DNA of 37,672 nucleotides. Origin: a virus. Where the stretch lies: positions 1-37,672 of IMG/VR virus record IMGVR_UViG_3300031707_000077; one strand, 5' to 3'. The notes beneath the pieces are model-generated. The model was not told the origin of the DNA. It made no database searches and was given only the letters and a program-made list of their open reading frames with translations. Position numbers and translations under genes: made by a program. Numbering within the stretch: the first letter of the stretch is position 1; the number at the start of each line of letters is the position of its first letter. Positions 7,050 to 14,314 of this stretch are shown here, in pieces.

Positions 7050-7448
7050 ATGCTCAACACAGGCTTGGAGTTCGCACCCGGGACGACCGACGATTGCAAG
7101 AAACTGGTCACGGAGCTCTTCACTCCGACCGATCTTTTCAGCGCCTACCAAATGGCGCGCACCCAGTTCGGCACGGGCGATCTCGTGCTCCGTGTTTCGG
7201 ATCAGGATCCGTCTGGGTTCGAGGCAGAGCCGCGCATCGCGTACATCAAGCGGATCCGAGACTTTCAGGGATCGAAGGGTGTGCCGCTACTCATGCGCGG
7301 GATGGCGGAATCCTCGGCCCACAAGGTGGTGCAACTCCCGTTCGAGTCGGACGCCTTGTGGCTCGTCATCGTGCGCGGGCCGAAGGCGGTGCCGATCACG
7401 TGCGTGATTTTCGCGGCGCCGTATGACGTTTCGCCCGCAGCGAACTGA
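7050..7448 (+). CDS. Hypothetical protein
   Basis: A 132-residue soluble protein. AGAGGA at 7032-7037 lies somewhat far from the ATG at 7050; an ATG at 7042 is in another frame. The sequence looks globular alpha/beta, with strands near VLRVSD, ALWLVIV and ITCVIFAAPYDV. I recognise no family. It starts 40 bases from the diverging membrane-protein gene, so both promoters would have to be very compact. Confidence 0.72.
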   Translation: MLNTGLEFAPGTTDDCKKLVTELFTPTDLFSAYQMARTQFGTGDLVLRVSDQDPSGFEAEPRIAYIKRIRDFQGSKGVPLLMRGMAESSAHKVVQLPFESDALWLVIVRGPKAVPITCVIFAAPYDVSPAAN

Positions 7449-7464
7449 AGCCAGGAGAAATTCG

Positions 7465-7713
7465 ATGAGCAACGCATCCACAGGATTCTGGTCCGCGCTT
7501 GGCGCCGTGGTCGGCGGAGCTGCGGGAGCAGCAGCGGGGCACTACGCGCAGAAGTCGCGTCCGCGTGTCAGGTACGCGAGGGCGCCCCTCACCCAAGGGG
7601 ACATCATGGAAGACGCCATGGTGATCGGCGGCGCGGCCGGTGCCGTGGTCGGCGCGTTTCTTGGGGGCACGATGGCCGGTGAAGATCCGGTGCCTCCGCA
7701 GCTTACTCGTTGA
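7465..7713 (+). CDS. Glycine-zipper membrane protein
   Basis: An 82-residue protein with AGGAGA six bases before the ATG. Two Gly/Ala-rich helices, ALGAVVGGAAGAAAG (10-24) and MVIGGAAGAVVGAFLGG (52-68), show the GxxxG spacing of glycine-zipper membrane segments, separated by a basic loop. Such proteins oligomerise in membranes. It could be a virion membrane protein or a holin. It overlaps the next gene as TTGA. Confidence 0.72.
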   Translation: MSNASTGFWSALGAVVGGAAGAAAGHYAQKSRPRVRYARAPLTQGDIMEDAMVIGGAAGAVVGAFLGGTMAGEDPVPPQLTR

Positions 7714-8471
7714 GAGCTGTGCGCGGCCCGATCTACATGGGTGCGCGAGGCCGTCGCCCGGGAAGTCCCGAGCGCCTCTGCGAGATCGCGGTCGATCTGA
7801 AGACGTACCTCGACCAGGACATCGATCCGTACGACTTCACTGGAGACTACATTCTTGAGCGGTGGAACGAGGAGTACCCAGAACTCGCCGTAGACCTGGG
7901 GGCGGGAGAGCCTCCAAAGGGCGAACTGTTCCTAGAGTGGGTTCGAGACACCGTCGTCCCGGAACTGATGAGGCACGACCCGATGTCGCTCCCCGGCTAC
8001 GTGTACTTCTACGGCCCACGCCTTCTCCCGAAGGGTTCTTGGCTCGTCCACTTCTCTTGTGATCGGTTCGACGTATTCGATCGCGGTACGACGTTTGAGA
8101 ACCTCGCGCTCTCTACCTGGAATAAAACGAAGGCCGAGGTCTCTTGTGATCGGAACCGTTACCCCGACGCGAGCCTCTACGACATCGTGTGGGGATTCGC
8201 GTTTCAAGCGAGCGACAGGAACGTCGGCGGCGTTGGCGCGAAGAAGTACGGCAGCAACATCGTTCTCTTTCAGACAGACTGCGCCGTCGTCGCGCATCAT
8301 TCCGGCGACGAGGAGTACCAAGCAATCTTCCCGCTCTGCTCTGAGTACAATCGGCACTCCGGCAGCTACTCAAGCGGCACCTTCTACTTCGAGGGCAAAG
8401 ACCGCAAAGAGCGTGACTTCGATTCGATCGACGACGCCATCGAGGCTGTGCTCGCGCGGGAGATCCGGTGA
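7710..8471 (+). CDS. Hypothetical protein, possible ADP-ribosyltransferase-like domain
   Basis: A 253-residue protein from a TTG at 7710 that overlaps the preceding stop; GTG 7719 is a possible later start. The C-terminal half contains WLVHFSCDRFDVFDRGT, GFAFQASD, KKYGSNIVLFQTDCAVV and HSGDEEYQAIF. This series resembles phage proteins predicted to adopt an ADP-ribosyltransferase-like fold (His-Phe strand, Gly-Phe, then a GDEE loop). The assignment is tentative. No membrane segment is visible. It is coupled to the next gene by GTGA. Confidence 0.75.
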   Translation: MRAVRGPIYMGARGRRPGSPERLCEIAVDLKTYLDQDIDPYDFTGDYILERWNEEYPELAVDLGAGEPPKGELFLEWVRDTVVPELMRHDPMSLPGYVYFYGPRLLPKGSWLVHFSCDRFDVFDRGTTFENLALSTWNKTKAEVSCDRNRYPDASLYDIVWGFAFQASDRNVGGVGAKKYGSNIVLFQTDCAVVAHHSGDEEYQAIFPLCSEYNRHSGSYSSGTFYFEGKDRKERDFDSIDDAIEAVLAREIR

Positions 8472-9280
8472 CCAAGGAACAGCGCTTGGCGGTTCTGGCA
8501 GAAGCCCGCATACACGGCATGGGCGGGTACTGCGGAGAAGCCGCCATCGCGATCAACAAGATACTGTTCGATGGGAAGGGCGAACTCGTCGCCGCGCTCA
8601 ACGGGCCGCTGTACTACGACAAGGGGATCATCGTGGGACACGTCGGTGTGCTTTTCGACGGAGACATCTGGGACGCCGAAGGCACGTTCGAGGGTGAAGA
8701 TGGGGTCGAGGAGTTTCGATCATGGGGTATGGTCGATCCAGAAGATCCCGATTACCGGCTATCGCCTGAAGACGCGGCGGACGCGGAGGTCTTGGCGATG
8801 AGCGCGCAAGAGATTCGACTGGCTCTCGACGTGTGCCCGGCCGAGGATTACGAGGCCAAGCTCCTTGCTGCTCGGCGGAACGTGCTGCGCCGCCGTCGAA
8901 GACAGGCAAAGGAGATCGACGACCAGAACGACGATGAGGATGAGCGCGAAAACACCGCAGAGCTAGACTACGAGCGCGGCGACTGCGCCATCCTCGCCTT
9001 GAGGCTCGCGGAGCTGACCGGTCTCCCGCTCGTGGGGATGTTCGAGGGTGAGGACTTGCACCACGTCGCCGTCGAGGTTGATCGCGAGCGCGTCCTCGAC
9101 GTGAGAGGGGTGTCCACGAAGCGCGAGCGCGCGATGGACGCCGGAAGGCCGGAAGCTCGGTGGCGGCGTGTCGATCTACGCACCATCCACGCCTACGGCC
9201 TTCCAGACTGGGACGGCTACGACGAAGACGAGCTTGACGCCGTCGATTCTGCGGCGGACGCCTTGGCGCAGATGGGGTGA
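8468..9280 (+). CDS. Protein with two papain-fold-like units
   Basis: A 270-residue protein. The first unit has YCGEAAIAIN (Cys22), GHVGVLFDGDIWDAEG (His58, Asp69). The second has DCAILALRLAELTGLPLVG (Cys173), HHVAVEVDRERVLDVRG (His198 or 199, Asp211). Cys at a helix start, then His-x-x-V and a strand with a conserved Asp is the layout of papain-like or transglutaminase-like folds. A highly basic and then acidic linker (about 136-168) joins them. It may be a protease, deamidase or inactive binding fold. It ends facing the minus operon at 9723-9337. Confidence 0.75.
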   Translation: MTKEQRLAVLAEARIHGMGGYCGEAAIAINKILFDGKGELVAALNGPLYYDKGIIVGHVGVLFDGDIWDAEGTFEGEDGVEEFRSWGMVDPEDPDYRLSPEDAADAEVLAMSAQEIRLALDVCPAEDYEAKLLAARRNVLRRRRRQAKEIDDQNDDEDERENTAELDYERGDCAILALRLAELTGLPLVGMFEGEDLHHVAVEVDRERVLDVRGVSTKRERAMDAGRPEARWRRVDLRTIHAYGLPDWDGYDEDELDAVDSAADALAQMG

Positions 9281-9284
9281 ACGC

Positions 9285-9330
9285 GAAGATGTGGCAGTAG
9301 CGAAGTCAATCCTCGGTGAGTTTCCACATC
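9285..9330. terminator. Possible bidirectional hairpin between convergent genes
   Basis: GATGTGG at 9288-9294 pairs with CCACATC at 9324-9330, and flanking GCGA/TCGC bases extend the stem with a bulge. The 29-base loop is long and there is no clear U-tract. It sits in the only gap between two converging operons, which is the place for a shared terminator. Confidence 0.3.
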
Positions 9331-9336
9331 GCTAGT

Positions 9337-9723
9337 TCAGCGGTGAGTGAGCCACCCAGCGATCACACCGCGGATTTGTGCCCACGCCTCAAGTGTCACG
9401 AGCACGCCACCGACGAGCATGCCCAGGCGCTTGGCCTCGATGTGGTAGGGCGGGATCGACGCCGGTTTCTGGAACGTCGGCATGCTCTGGACCTTGCTCG
9501 GGTGCTCAGCCATGTAGAGCTCGATAACGGGGCGCATGGTCTCGGTGAAGACGTCGAGGCGCTTGTCGAGATCGTTGAGCTTGTCGAGCGCGTTATCGAG
9601 TTTCTTGCCCACGTCGCCCAACTCTCCGATCATGCGCCCATGTATCCCGTCGTCGCTGGAGGCGTGTGCTTTTTGTCGTTCCTCGATCCGAGCCAGGCGC
9701 ACCTCTGTGGATTCGTCGCTCAT
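9337..9723 (-). CDS. Coiled-coil protein with C-terminal membrane helix
   Basis: A 128-residue protein; the ATG overlaps the previous stop as ATGA and has CCGGAG upstream. Residues about 1-70 form a charged heptad-rich coiled coil (GKKLDNALDKLNDLDKRLDVF), then a Pro-rich hinge, then a membrane helix around LGMLVGGVLVTLEAW. The layout recalls XhlA-type haemolysin or holin-associated proteins, but no signature proves it. It is the only member of this six-gene operon without the GFG tag. Confidence 0.72.
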   Translation of the reverse strand: MSDESTEVRLARIEERQKAHASSDDGIHGRMIGELGDVGKKLDNALDKLNDLDKRLDVFTETMRPVIELYMAEHPSKVQSMPTFQKPASIPPYHIEAKRLGMLVGGVLVTLEAWAQIRGVIAGWLTHR

Positions 9724-10538
9724 GCTGGCTCCGGGAGCGACCGCTGCACGGGAGCCGACCGCTTCGGCAGGTAGTAGACGACTAGCGCGCCACCTACGAC
9801 GGCGACAGCTACGGCACCGGCGATCAGCGCCCAGTTCAGCGCTTTCGGGATCCCCTTCGCGGCCTCGGTGAGCCCCTGAGCCGTGGCCTGGACGAGATCG
9901 TGCGCTTCTCCGAGTAACTCACCAGCAGAGTAGCCGATGAGCTGAACGACGCCTTTCGCGGTGATGTAGGCCCCCTCGATGCGAGCACGGATCTCCTGCT
10001 GCGTGCTGAACGACGGCACGTCCGGAAGATGTATGGGGATGCCCCAGATTTTTCCGATCTCCAGGAGATCCTTCGCGTAGGGTCCACCGACGCGCATGAC
10101 CACGTCCTGGTGAAACGCGAGCATCGACGCCGCACCGGCAACGACGTCAGCGCTGGATTTGTCCTTCCAAGCGTTCCATTGCGGCAGGATGCCGCCAGGG
10201 TCAGTGGTGCTGATGCGAATGCGCGAGTGCTGAAGCGCGGCGCAGAATCCCGTCGGATCGCTCGCGGCTGCGGCGACGCCCGGTGGGCACTGTTGTGCGG
10301 CGGGCACGCTTTCGAGCAAGGTATTCACCTCACGCCAAAGCGCGACGTGCGCCGCGATGAACGGCTCCCATTCCTGCCGGTACGCGAGGAGATCCCCGAC
10401 GTCGCCGACGCCGACATCCCCCATGCCGAGCCGGATAACGCGGCGCCCTTCGTAGTAGATCCCGTCCGGTTGAATGACCGGGCACTCTCCGAATCCGACG
10501 ACAGATGCCCCGCCAAGTGAGATCGTCTCGTTCATCAT
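9720..10538 (-). CDS. GFG-tagged protein with C-terminal membrane anchor
   Basis: A 272-residue protein starting MMNETISLGGASVVGFG, with the start overlapping the upstream stop (ATGA). The tag SLGGASVVGFG aligns with SLNGVPIIGFG and SLNGVPGVGFG of its neighbours. The middle is helical with few Cys (QQCPP, GFCAAL). Near the C-terminus LIAGAVAVAVVGGALVVYY is a strong membrane helix followed by a short basic tail (LPKRS). It is probably a single-pass membrane protein with its bulk on one side. I propose a virion-membrane protein; the function is unknown. Confidence 0.75.
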   Translation of the reverse strand: MMNETISLGGASVVGFGECPVIQPDGIYYEGRRVIRLGMGDVGVGDVGDLLAYRQEWEPFIAAHVALWREVNTLLESVPAAQQCPPGVAAAASDPTGFCAALQHSRIRISTTDPGGILPQWNAWKDKSSADVVAGAASMLAFHQDVVMRVGGPYAKDLLEIGKIWGIPIHLPDVPSFSTQQEIRARIEGAYITAKGVVQLIGYSAGELLGEAHDLVQATAQGLTEAAKGIPKALNWALIAGAVAVAVVGGALVVYYLPKRSAPVQRSLPEPA

Positions 10539-10918
10539 GGTGTCCAACCTGACGCTATCAAGGCACCAGCCAAAACGAACGGCGTCGCGGCGCCAACCAG
10601 TGCGCCGACAGTGGCTCCATGTGCGTTTTTCTTGATGCCGTATCCGACTAATCCGCCGATTGCGGCTCCAGTGGTAGGAACGGCCAACAGACGAAACACG
10701 TGCAATTTTTTCGTGTCGCCCGGGGCGCACGTTCCGCGAAATAGAGCCCACTCTTCACAAAAACTACCATCCGGGAACTCACAGAGCCCGCCCTGATCTC
10801 CGTTGAGGAGTTGGGTGATTTTTGAAACGCCACCTTTAGCGACGCAGTTCTCCGAAGCAGGGTTGGCTGCTCCAAATCCGATGATCGGCACTCCGTTGAG
10901 TGAAATTTGTTCGTTCAT
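10535..10918 (-). CDS. GFG-tagged membrane protein with DUF333 domain
   Basis: A 127-residue protein with start MNEQISLNGVPIIGFG. Residues about 19-65 (ANPASENC, AKGG, QGGLCEFPDGSFCEEWALFRGTC) match the DUF333 signature, including its four Cys and the FPDGxxCEEWAxxRG core. Two hydrophobic segments follow (GAAIGGLVGYGI and GATPFVLAGALIASG). DUF333 is known from small exported bacterial proteins, so the Cys-rich part is expected in an oxidising place. Fusion to a tag shared with neighbouring membrane proteins suggests recruitment as a structural or surface module. Confidence 0.8.
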   Translation of the reverse strand: MNEQISLNGVPIIGFGAANPASENCVAKGGVSKITQLLNGDQGGLCEFPDGSFCEEWALFRGTCAPGDTKKLHVFRLLAVPTTGAAIGGLVGYGIKKNAHGATVGALVGAATPFVLAGALIASGWTP

Positions 10919-11097
10919 CGCCGTTTCTTCTTTCGGATCGTGCGCTGCGCGACTTCTTCGATGACCCAGCCAGCCGTCGCACCGACGACGCTGGTCACCA
11001 GCGCGACCGTCCATGGTGAGGTTGCGGCGACGGGGACCGCGAGCGCCTCGGCCTGGCCGAAACCGACGGTCGGCACGTTGTTGTAGCGAACGATCAC
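10915..11097 (-). CDS. 60-residue GFG-tagged single-pass membrane protein
   Basis: GTG at 11097 overlaps the previous stop (GTGA). The protein begins MIVRYNNVPTVGFG, the shortest version of the shared tag, then has a membrane helix around WTVALVTSVVGATAGWVI and ends RTIRKKKRR. Its small size, one helix and strongly basic tail resemble minor membrane proteins of membrane-containing phages. The basic tail may touch nucleic acid. Confidence 0.72.
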   Translation of the reverse strand: MIVRYNNVPTVGFGQAEALAVPVAATSPWTVALVTSVVGATAGWVIEEVAQRTIRKKKRR

Positions 11098-11402
11098 TGC
11101 TTCTCCTCACGGTGAACCAGCACCCACCCGATAGCGAACAGCTCGATCGCCACGCCCGCTCCGAGGGCGCGTACCCAGAGGTGCGGATTCCGATCGCCGC
11201 CGATCGCGTACATGCCGCCCCCGATGAGCGCCGATCGGAGGAGCGTGTGCCCACTGGCTCGCCAGAACGCGCCCGGTTTGCCTTCGACGAGATCGATCGC
11301 TGAGCGGCTGGACGGCAGCTCCCTCGGATCAGTAGGTGGGGAGACCGCAGCGACTCCGAACCCGACGCCCGGGACGCCGTTGAGGGATAGCTGCTCGTTC
11401 AC
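11094..11402 (-). CDS. GFG-tagged two-pass membrane protein
   Basis: A 102-residue protein with GTG start coupled to the upstream stop (GTGA). It begins MNEQLSLNGVPGVGFG, nearly identical over the first 16 residues to the DUF333 gene product downstream. Two hydrophobic stretches (LLRSALIGGGMYAIGG and VAIELFAIGWVLV) predict two passes, ending in the charged tail HREEKQ. No enzyme motif is visible. Confidence 0.74.
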   Translation of the reverse strand: MNEQLSLNGVPGVGFGVAAVSPPTDPRELPSSRSAIDLVEGKPGAFWRASGHTLLRSALIGGGMYAIGGDRNPHLWVRALGAGVAIELFAIGWVLVHREEKQ

Positions 11403-11902
11403 TTATCGCCCCCAAAGGAAGCGAGGGTCGCGATGATACCCACGGCGAGGCTCGCTACCGTGAGCCCAGCCACGAGTTTACCCGACCCGCTCTCCTGGGG
11501 CGGCGTGATGCCGGCCCCGTCAGCCGTCCCGCTCGGGAGAAAGATCGCTCCGGCGCGAAAGCAACCTGTCACGAGAGCGCCCTGCGCGTCGCGGCCCCAG
11601 GCTTGCGGCTCGACACGGATGAGCGTCGTGACACCCGGCAGCGGAAAGCTCTCGGTCGCGCCGAGGGGTACAGCTTGATCAGTAGCTATGGCCCGCGCGC
11701 GTGCGGCCAAAGCATCCGGAACAGGACCATCCGCTTCAACCCAAGATCGCCACCCGTCCGGGAGCGGGACACGAGGGCATTGCGCTGCGAGCGCGGCTCC
11801 GGCACCGAACTGCGCCATTCCAAACGAGTCTACGTGCAGAGCCTTGACACGTCCACTCGCGGCGACGCAGTATGCCGCAGGGCTAACCCCGGTAGAACGC
11901 AT
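11399..11902 (-). CDS. Possible GFG-tagged membrane protein, uncertain start
   Basis: From the ATG at 11902, preceded by a strong GGAGGAG, this is a 167-residue protein. An ATG at 11818 would give 139 residues. SFGMAQFGAGAAL is a diverged version of the tag of the next genes and lies across the second start, favouring an upstream start. The C-terminus has a membrane helix (KLVAGLTVASLAVGIIATLA) ending in FGGDK. The 11902 start overlaps the diverging gene at 11901 by two bases, which is odd and should be checked. Confidence 0.68.
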   Translation of the reverse strand: MRSTGVSPAAYCVAASGRVKALHVDSFGMAQFGAGAALAAQCPRVPLPDGWRSWVEADGPVPDALAARARAIATDQAVPLGATESFPLPGVTTLIRVEPQAWGRDAQGALVTGCFRAGAIFLPSGTADGAGITPPQESGSGKLVAGLTVASLAVGIIATLASFGGDK

Positions 11903-12101
11903 GGCACACACTCCTCCGTTCAAAACCAAGGTTGCGGCGGTAAAACTCACCCCCGAGCAGTATCGAGAGATCGAGCAGCGCGCCGAGCGCTGCGGGGTGC
12001 GCCTAAGCGCCTGGATGCGGTCGATCTTGCTCCAGGCCGCCAGCCAGAAGTCACGCAAGGGGTATCTTCACATTCGCGAACCGGACGGAGCCACGACCTG
12101 A
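11901..12101 (+). CDS. Ribbon-helix-helix DNA-binding protein
   Basis: A 66-residue protein. KVAAVKLTPEQYREIEQRAE then CGVRLSAWMRSILLQAA has the strand-helix-helix pattern of Arc/MetJ or MobC-like ribbon-helix-helix proteins (VKLTPEQY, then a turn and SAWMR). It binds DNA as a dimer and is a candidate regulator of the two diverging operons or an accessory DNA-processing factor. The ribosome site is poor. The stop overlaps the next ATG as TGATG. Confidence 0.75.
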   Translation: MAHTPPFKTKVAAVKLTPEQYREIEQRAERCGVRLSAWMRSILLQAASQKSRKGYLHIREPDGATT

Positions 12102-12646
12102 TGCAACCGAGCAAGATGATGGGGTTCGAGACGCCTGACGACCGGCGGGTGCCGGTTCCGATCCGCGACTGGAACGGAATGAAGCTCGGACTGTGGCGCA
12201 GCAAAGTGGCGTGGGAGATCGCGGCGCGGGAAGCAGCCGAGATCATCGATCGATGCGGCCACATGCCGGGCTGCCCCGGCAAGACAGACGAGGCCGAGCC
12301 GTGCTTGCCTCATTGCCCCGACCGCGAATTGAGGATGAGCGCTCTCGTTGTCCTGAACGCTGCGCGGATGTTCGCCCCGATGGATGCCCGCCAGCCCGCC
12401 AACGGGCCGTACATGGCGCCCAGCCGAGAATACTTCAGCGAGGTGATCTCGGCGCTCGGCATCGCTCAGCTCGAAGTCGATGTGCTGCGCGAAAAACTGC
12501 GCGAGCTTGGGCTGGAAGTACCGACGCCGCCGCCGAACGTGGATCTGGCGCTCTTGACTCACGAGTCCCCGCGACTCAAGTCGGACTTCGAAGAAATTTT
12601 CGAGGAAACCGAGCAATCGAGCGAACCCGAATCGGAGGCTACGTGA
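12101..12646 (+). CDS. Hypothetical protein with Cys cluster
   Basis: A 181-residue soluble protein. Cys52, Cys58, Cys68 and Cys72 (RCGHMPGC, PCLPHC) could form a zinc site. The C-terminal part is helical (QLEVDVLREKLRELG) and ends with an acidic tail. No family is recognised. It lies between the ribbon-helix-helix gene and the GroES-like gene, overlapping both. Confidence 0.72.
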   Translation: MQPSKMMGFETPDDRRVPVPIRDWNGMKLGLWRSKVAWEIAAREAAEIIDRCGHMPGCPGKTDEAEPCLPHCPDRELRMSALVVLNAARMFAPMDARQPANGPYMAPSREYFSEVISALGIAQLEVDVLREKLRELGLEVPTPPPNVDLALLTHESPRLKSDFEEIFEETEQSSEPESEAT

Positions 12647-13023
12647 AATTCGTTCCCAGGCGCAATCAGATCATCGGTCGAGTCGTCATCCGGCGGTCCT
12701 CGTCAGCAATCGTTCGTTTGGACGAGACGAAGGTCACGAAGTTCGTGCTCGTGGACGCCGTCGGCAGCGAGGCCGAAGCGAAGGGCATCAAGGTCGGAGA
12801 CGTCGTCGTGACGAAGACGATCAGCCACATCATCCTGGACGGAGGAACGAGCTTCCGTCCCTCCTTCGAAGAGGAGAGCGTCGCGTTCTTCGTGACGGAC
12901 GTGCTGCCGGGCGAGCTCGTGGTGCAGACGGACGGCGGCAACGAGTTCGTTCCGCTGGACTCGCCGAAGGCGGCGCAGCCCCTCGGTGCACCCCCCAAGA
13001 GCGAGTCAGAGAAGGCGGCTTGA
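12643..13023 (+). CDS. GroES-like beta-barrel protein (tentative)
   Basis: A 126-residue protein with GTGA overlap at its start. VPRRNQIIGRVVIRR, VDAVGSEAEAKGIKVGDVVV and a late EEESVAFFVTDVLP give the strand order and the VGD turn of co-chaperonin GroES folds, where the equivalent is VKVGDIVIF. A basic hydrophobic mobile loop is not obvious. Phage co-chaperonins help fold capsid proteins; this would fit but is an inference. The C-terminal 20 residues are a charged tail. Confidence 0.6.
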   Translation: MKFVPRRNQIIGRVVIRRSSSAIVRLDETKVTKFVLVDAVGSEAEAKGIKVGDVVVTKTISHIILDGGTSFRPSFEEESVAFFVTDVLPGELVVQTDGGNEFVPLDSPKAAQPLGAPPKSESEKAA

Positions 13024-13688
13024 TGTCCAGCTTGAACCCGTTTCTGCGCCGTGGATCCGCGTCGTCGTGCGCTTGTTCGGTGAGCCCACGCTCTCGCGTG
13101 CTCGAAGCCAAGAGGTGGTCTCCCCCCTCCTCATCTTCTCGCCTGCACGTGGTGAGAGATCAAGCTGTGCCGCACCGCCCCCGCGGCGTCGAGCCGGTCA
13201 TCTTGATGGGCGGCCCCGGTTCGAAGTGCCGACCGTTCCTCAAGGTCGAGAAGAACGCCGAGGCGTTCGCGGCGTGCAATGCGCTGGCCGATGAGATCGG
13301 TCCGCTCAACACACCAAAGAAGGCGTACCGCATCATCGAGGAGGCCATCGGTGACGAGGTGAACGAGGTCTTTGGTATCTTGACGCTCGACATCCACCTG
13401 CGTCTGAAGAGCGTCGCCGAGACCGGACGTGGAGAGCCATCGAGCGTGATGGCCCCGATGGGACCGACGCTTCAGGCGGCACTCATCGACGGCGCTCACG
13501 CCGTAATTTTGATGCACGTGCACCCCTCCGGCGTCGAGGCCGAGCCCAGCGAAGCGGACAAGGACACCACGAAGGCGTTCGCTGAGGCGTTCGAGACGGT
13601 CAACATCTACCTTCTGGACCACATCATCGCCGCAGGAAGTGTGAAGCGGCGTAGTTACTTCAGTTTTGCGGAGGCGGAACTTCTGTGA
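13023..13688 (+). CDS. RadC/JAMM-domain protein
   Basis: A 221-residue protein; the ATG overlaps the stop before it (TGATG). The JAMM metal site is complete: Glu115 (NEVFGIL), His165 and His167 (HVHPSG), Ser176 and Asp179 (PSEAD), then LLDHII, as in RadC-type MPN domains. The first 55 residues are Ser/Arg-rich and low complexity, so a later start is possible. JAMM proteins cleave isopeptide or similar bonds, or act in DNA metabolism; the role of the RadC branch is not settled. Confidence 0.82.
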   Translation: MSSLNPFLRRGSASSCACSVSPRSRVLEAKRWSPPSSSSRLHVVRDQAVPHRPRGVEPVILMGGPGSKCRPFLKVEKNAEAFAACNALADEIGPLNTPKKAYRIIEEAIGDEVNEVFGILTLDIHLRLKSVAETGRGEPSSVMAPMGPTLQAALIDGAHAVILMHVHPSGVEAEPSEADKDTTKAFAEAFETVNIYLLDHIIAAGSVKRRSYFSFAEAELL

Positions 13689-14314
13689 GGCTCACCTGTG
13701 AAACTTGTGGCTCCGGGTTCGCTCGACGGCCGAGTGGAGCGGGGCCGTATTGCAGTCGACCGTGCATGTACAAAGGGAAGATCGCCCAGGCACGTGCGCG
13801 CAGGACGGAACAGGAACCTGCACCCATAGACGGGGCGCGATGGATCGCGTTGAACCGAGGTTTCGCACTCATCGACGCTGATCGATTCGAAGAGTTGAAC
13901 ACTTTCGTGTGGTCGGTCTATGGGCGAGACGGCAAACACGCCGCACGATGTGACGGACGCAGGACGACATCTCTTCACTGCGCCGTCCTTGGCACTCCGC
14001 GTTCCGTTCATATCGATCACATCAACGGCGACGGGCTCGATTGCCGTAAGGGCAATCTCCGAATTGCCGACAACTCACTCAACCACGCGAACATCGGCAA
14101 GATGAGGAAGGTTACTTCCTCGAAGTACAAGGGTGTGCACCTGCGACGGGATCGAGATAGGTGGTCCGCCGAGGTTGCAGTCAGAGGACGGCGACACAAG
14201 TTGGGCTGCTACGGCACTGAGCGTGAGGCTGCCCTCGCTTACGACGCAGCCGCCGTTCAACACTTCGGCGAATTTGCTAAGACCAACTTCCCCTTGGAGA
14301 CTTCTTTCTCATGA
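13685..14314 (+). CDS. HNH endonuclease with AP2 DNA-binding domain
   Basis: A 209-residue protein. Cys5, Cys8, Cys23 and Cys27 form a small zinc ribbon at the N-terminus. VHIDHINGDGLDCRKGNLRI is an HNH nuclease core, with NSLNHAN after it. SKYKGVHLRRDRDRWSAEV to AALAYDAAA (about 145-203) is an AP2 domain that binds DNA. This architecture is typical of free-standing phage homing endonucleases. It overlaps both neighbours (GTGA, ATGA), so it is well settled in the operon rather than a loose insertion. Confidence 0.88.
   Translation: MRLTCETCGSGFARRPSGAGPYCSRPCMYKGKIAQARARRTEQEPAPIDGARWIALNRGFALIDADRFEELNTFVWSVYGRDGKHAARCDGRRTTSLHCAVLGTPRSVHIDHINGDGLDCRKGNLRIADNSLNHANIGKMRKVTSSKYKGVHLRRDRDRWSAEVAVRGRRHKLGCYGTEREAALAYDAAAVQHFGEFAKTNFPLETSFS

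Noticed and set aside
10915-11402. GFG tag as a type IV pilin leader
   Set aside because: Pilin leaders need a basic start, Gly-Phe-x-x-x-E and an immediately following hydrophobic helix; here Glu at +5 and the adjacent helix are missing.
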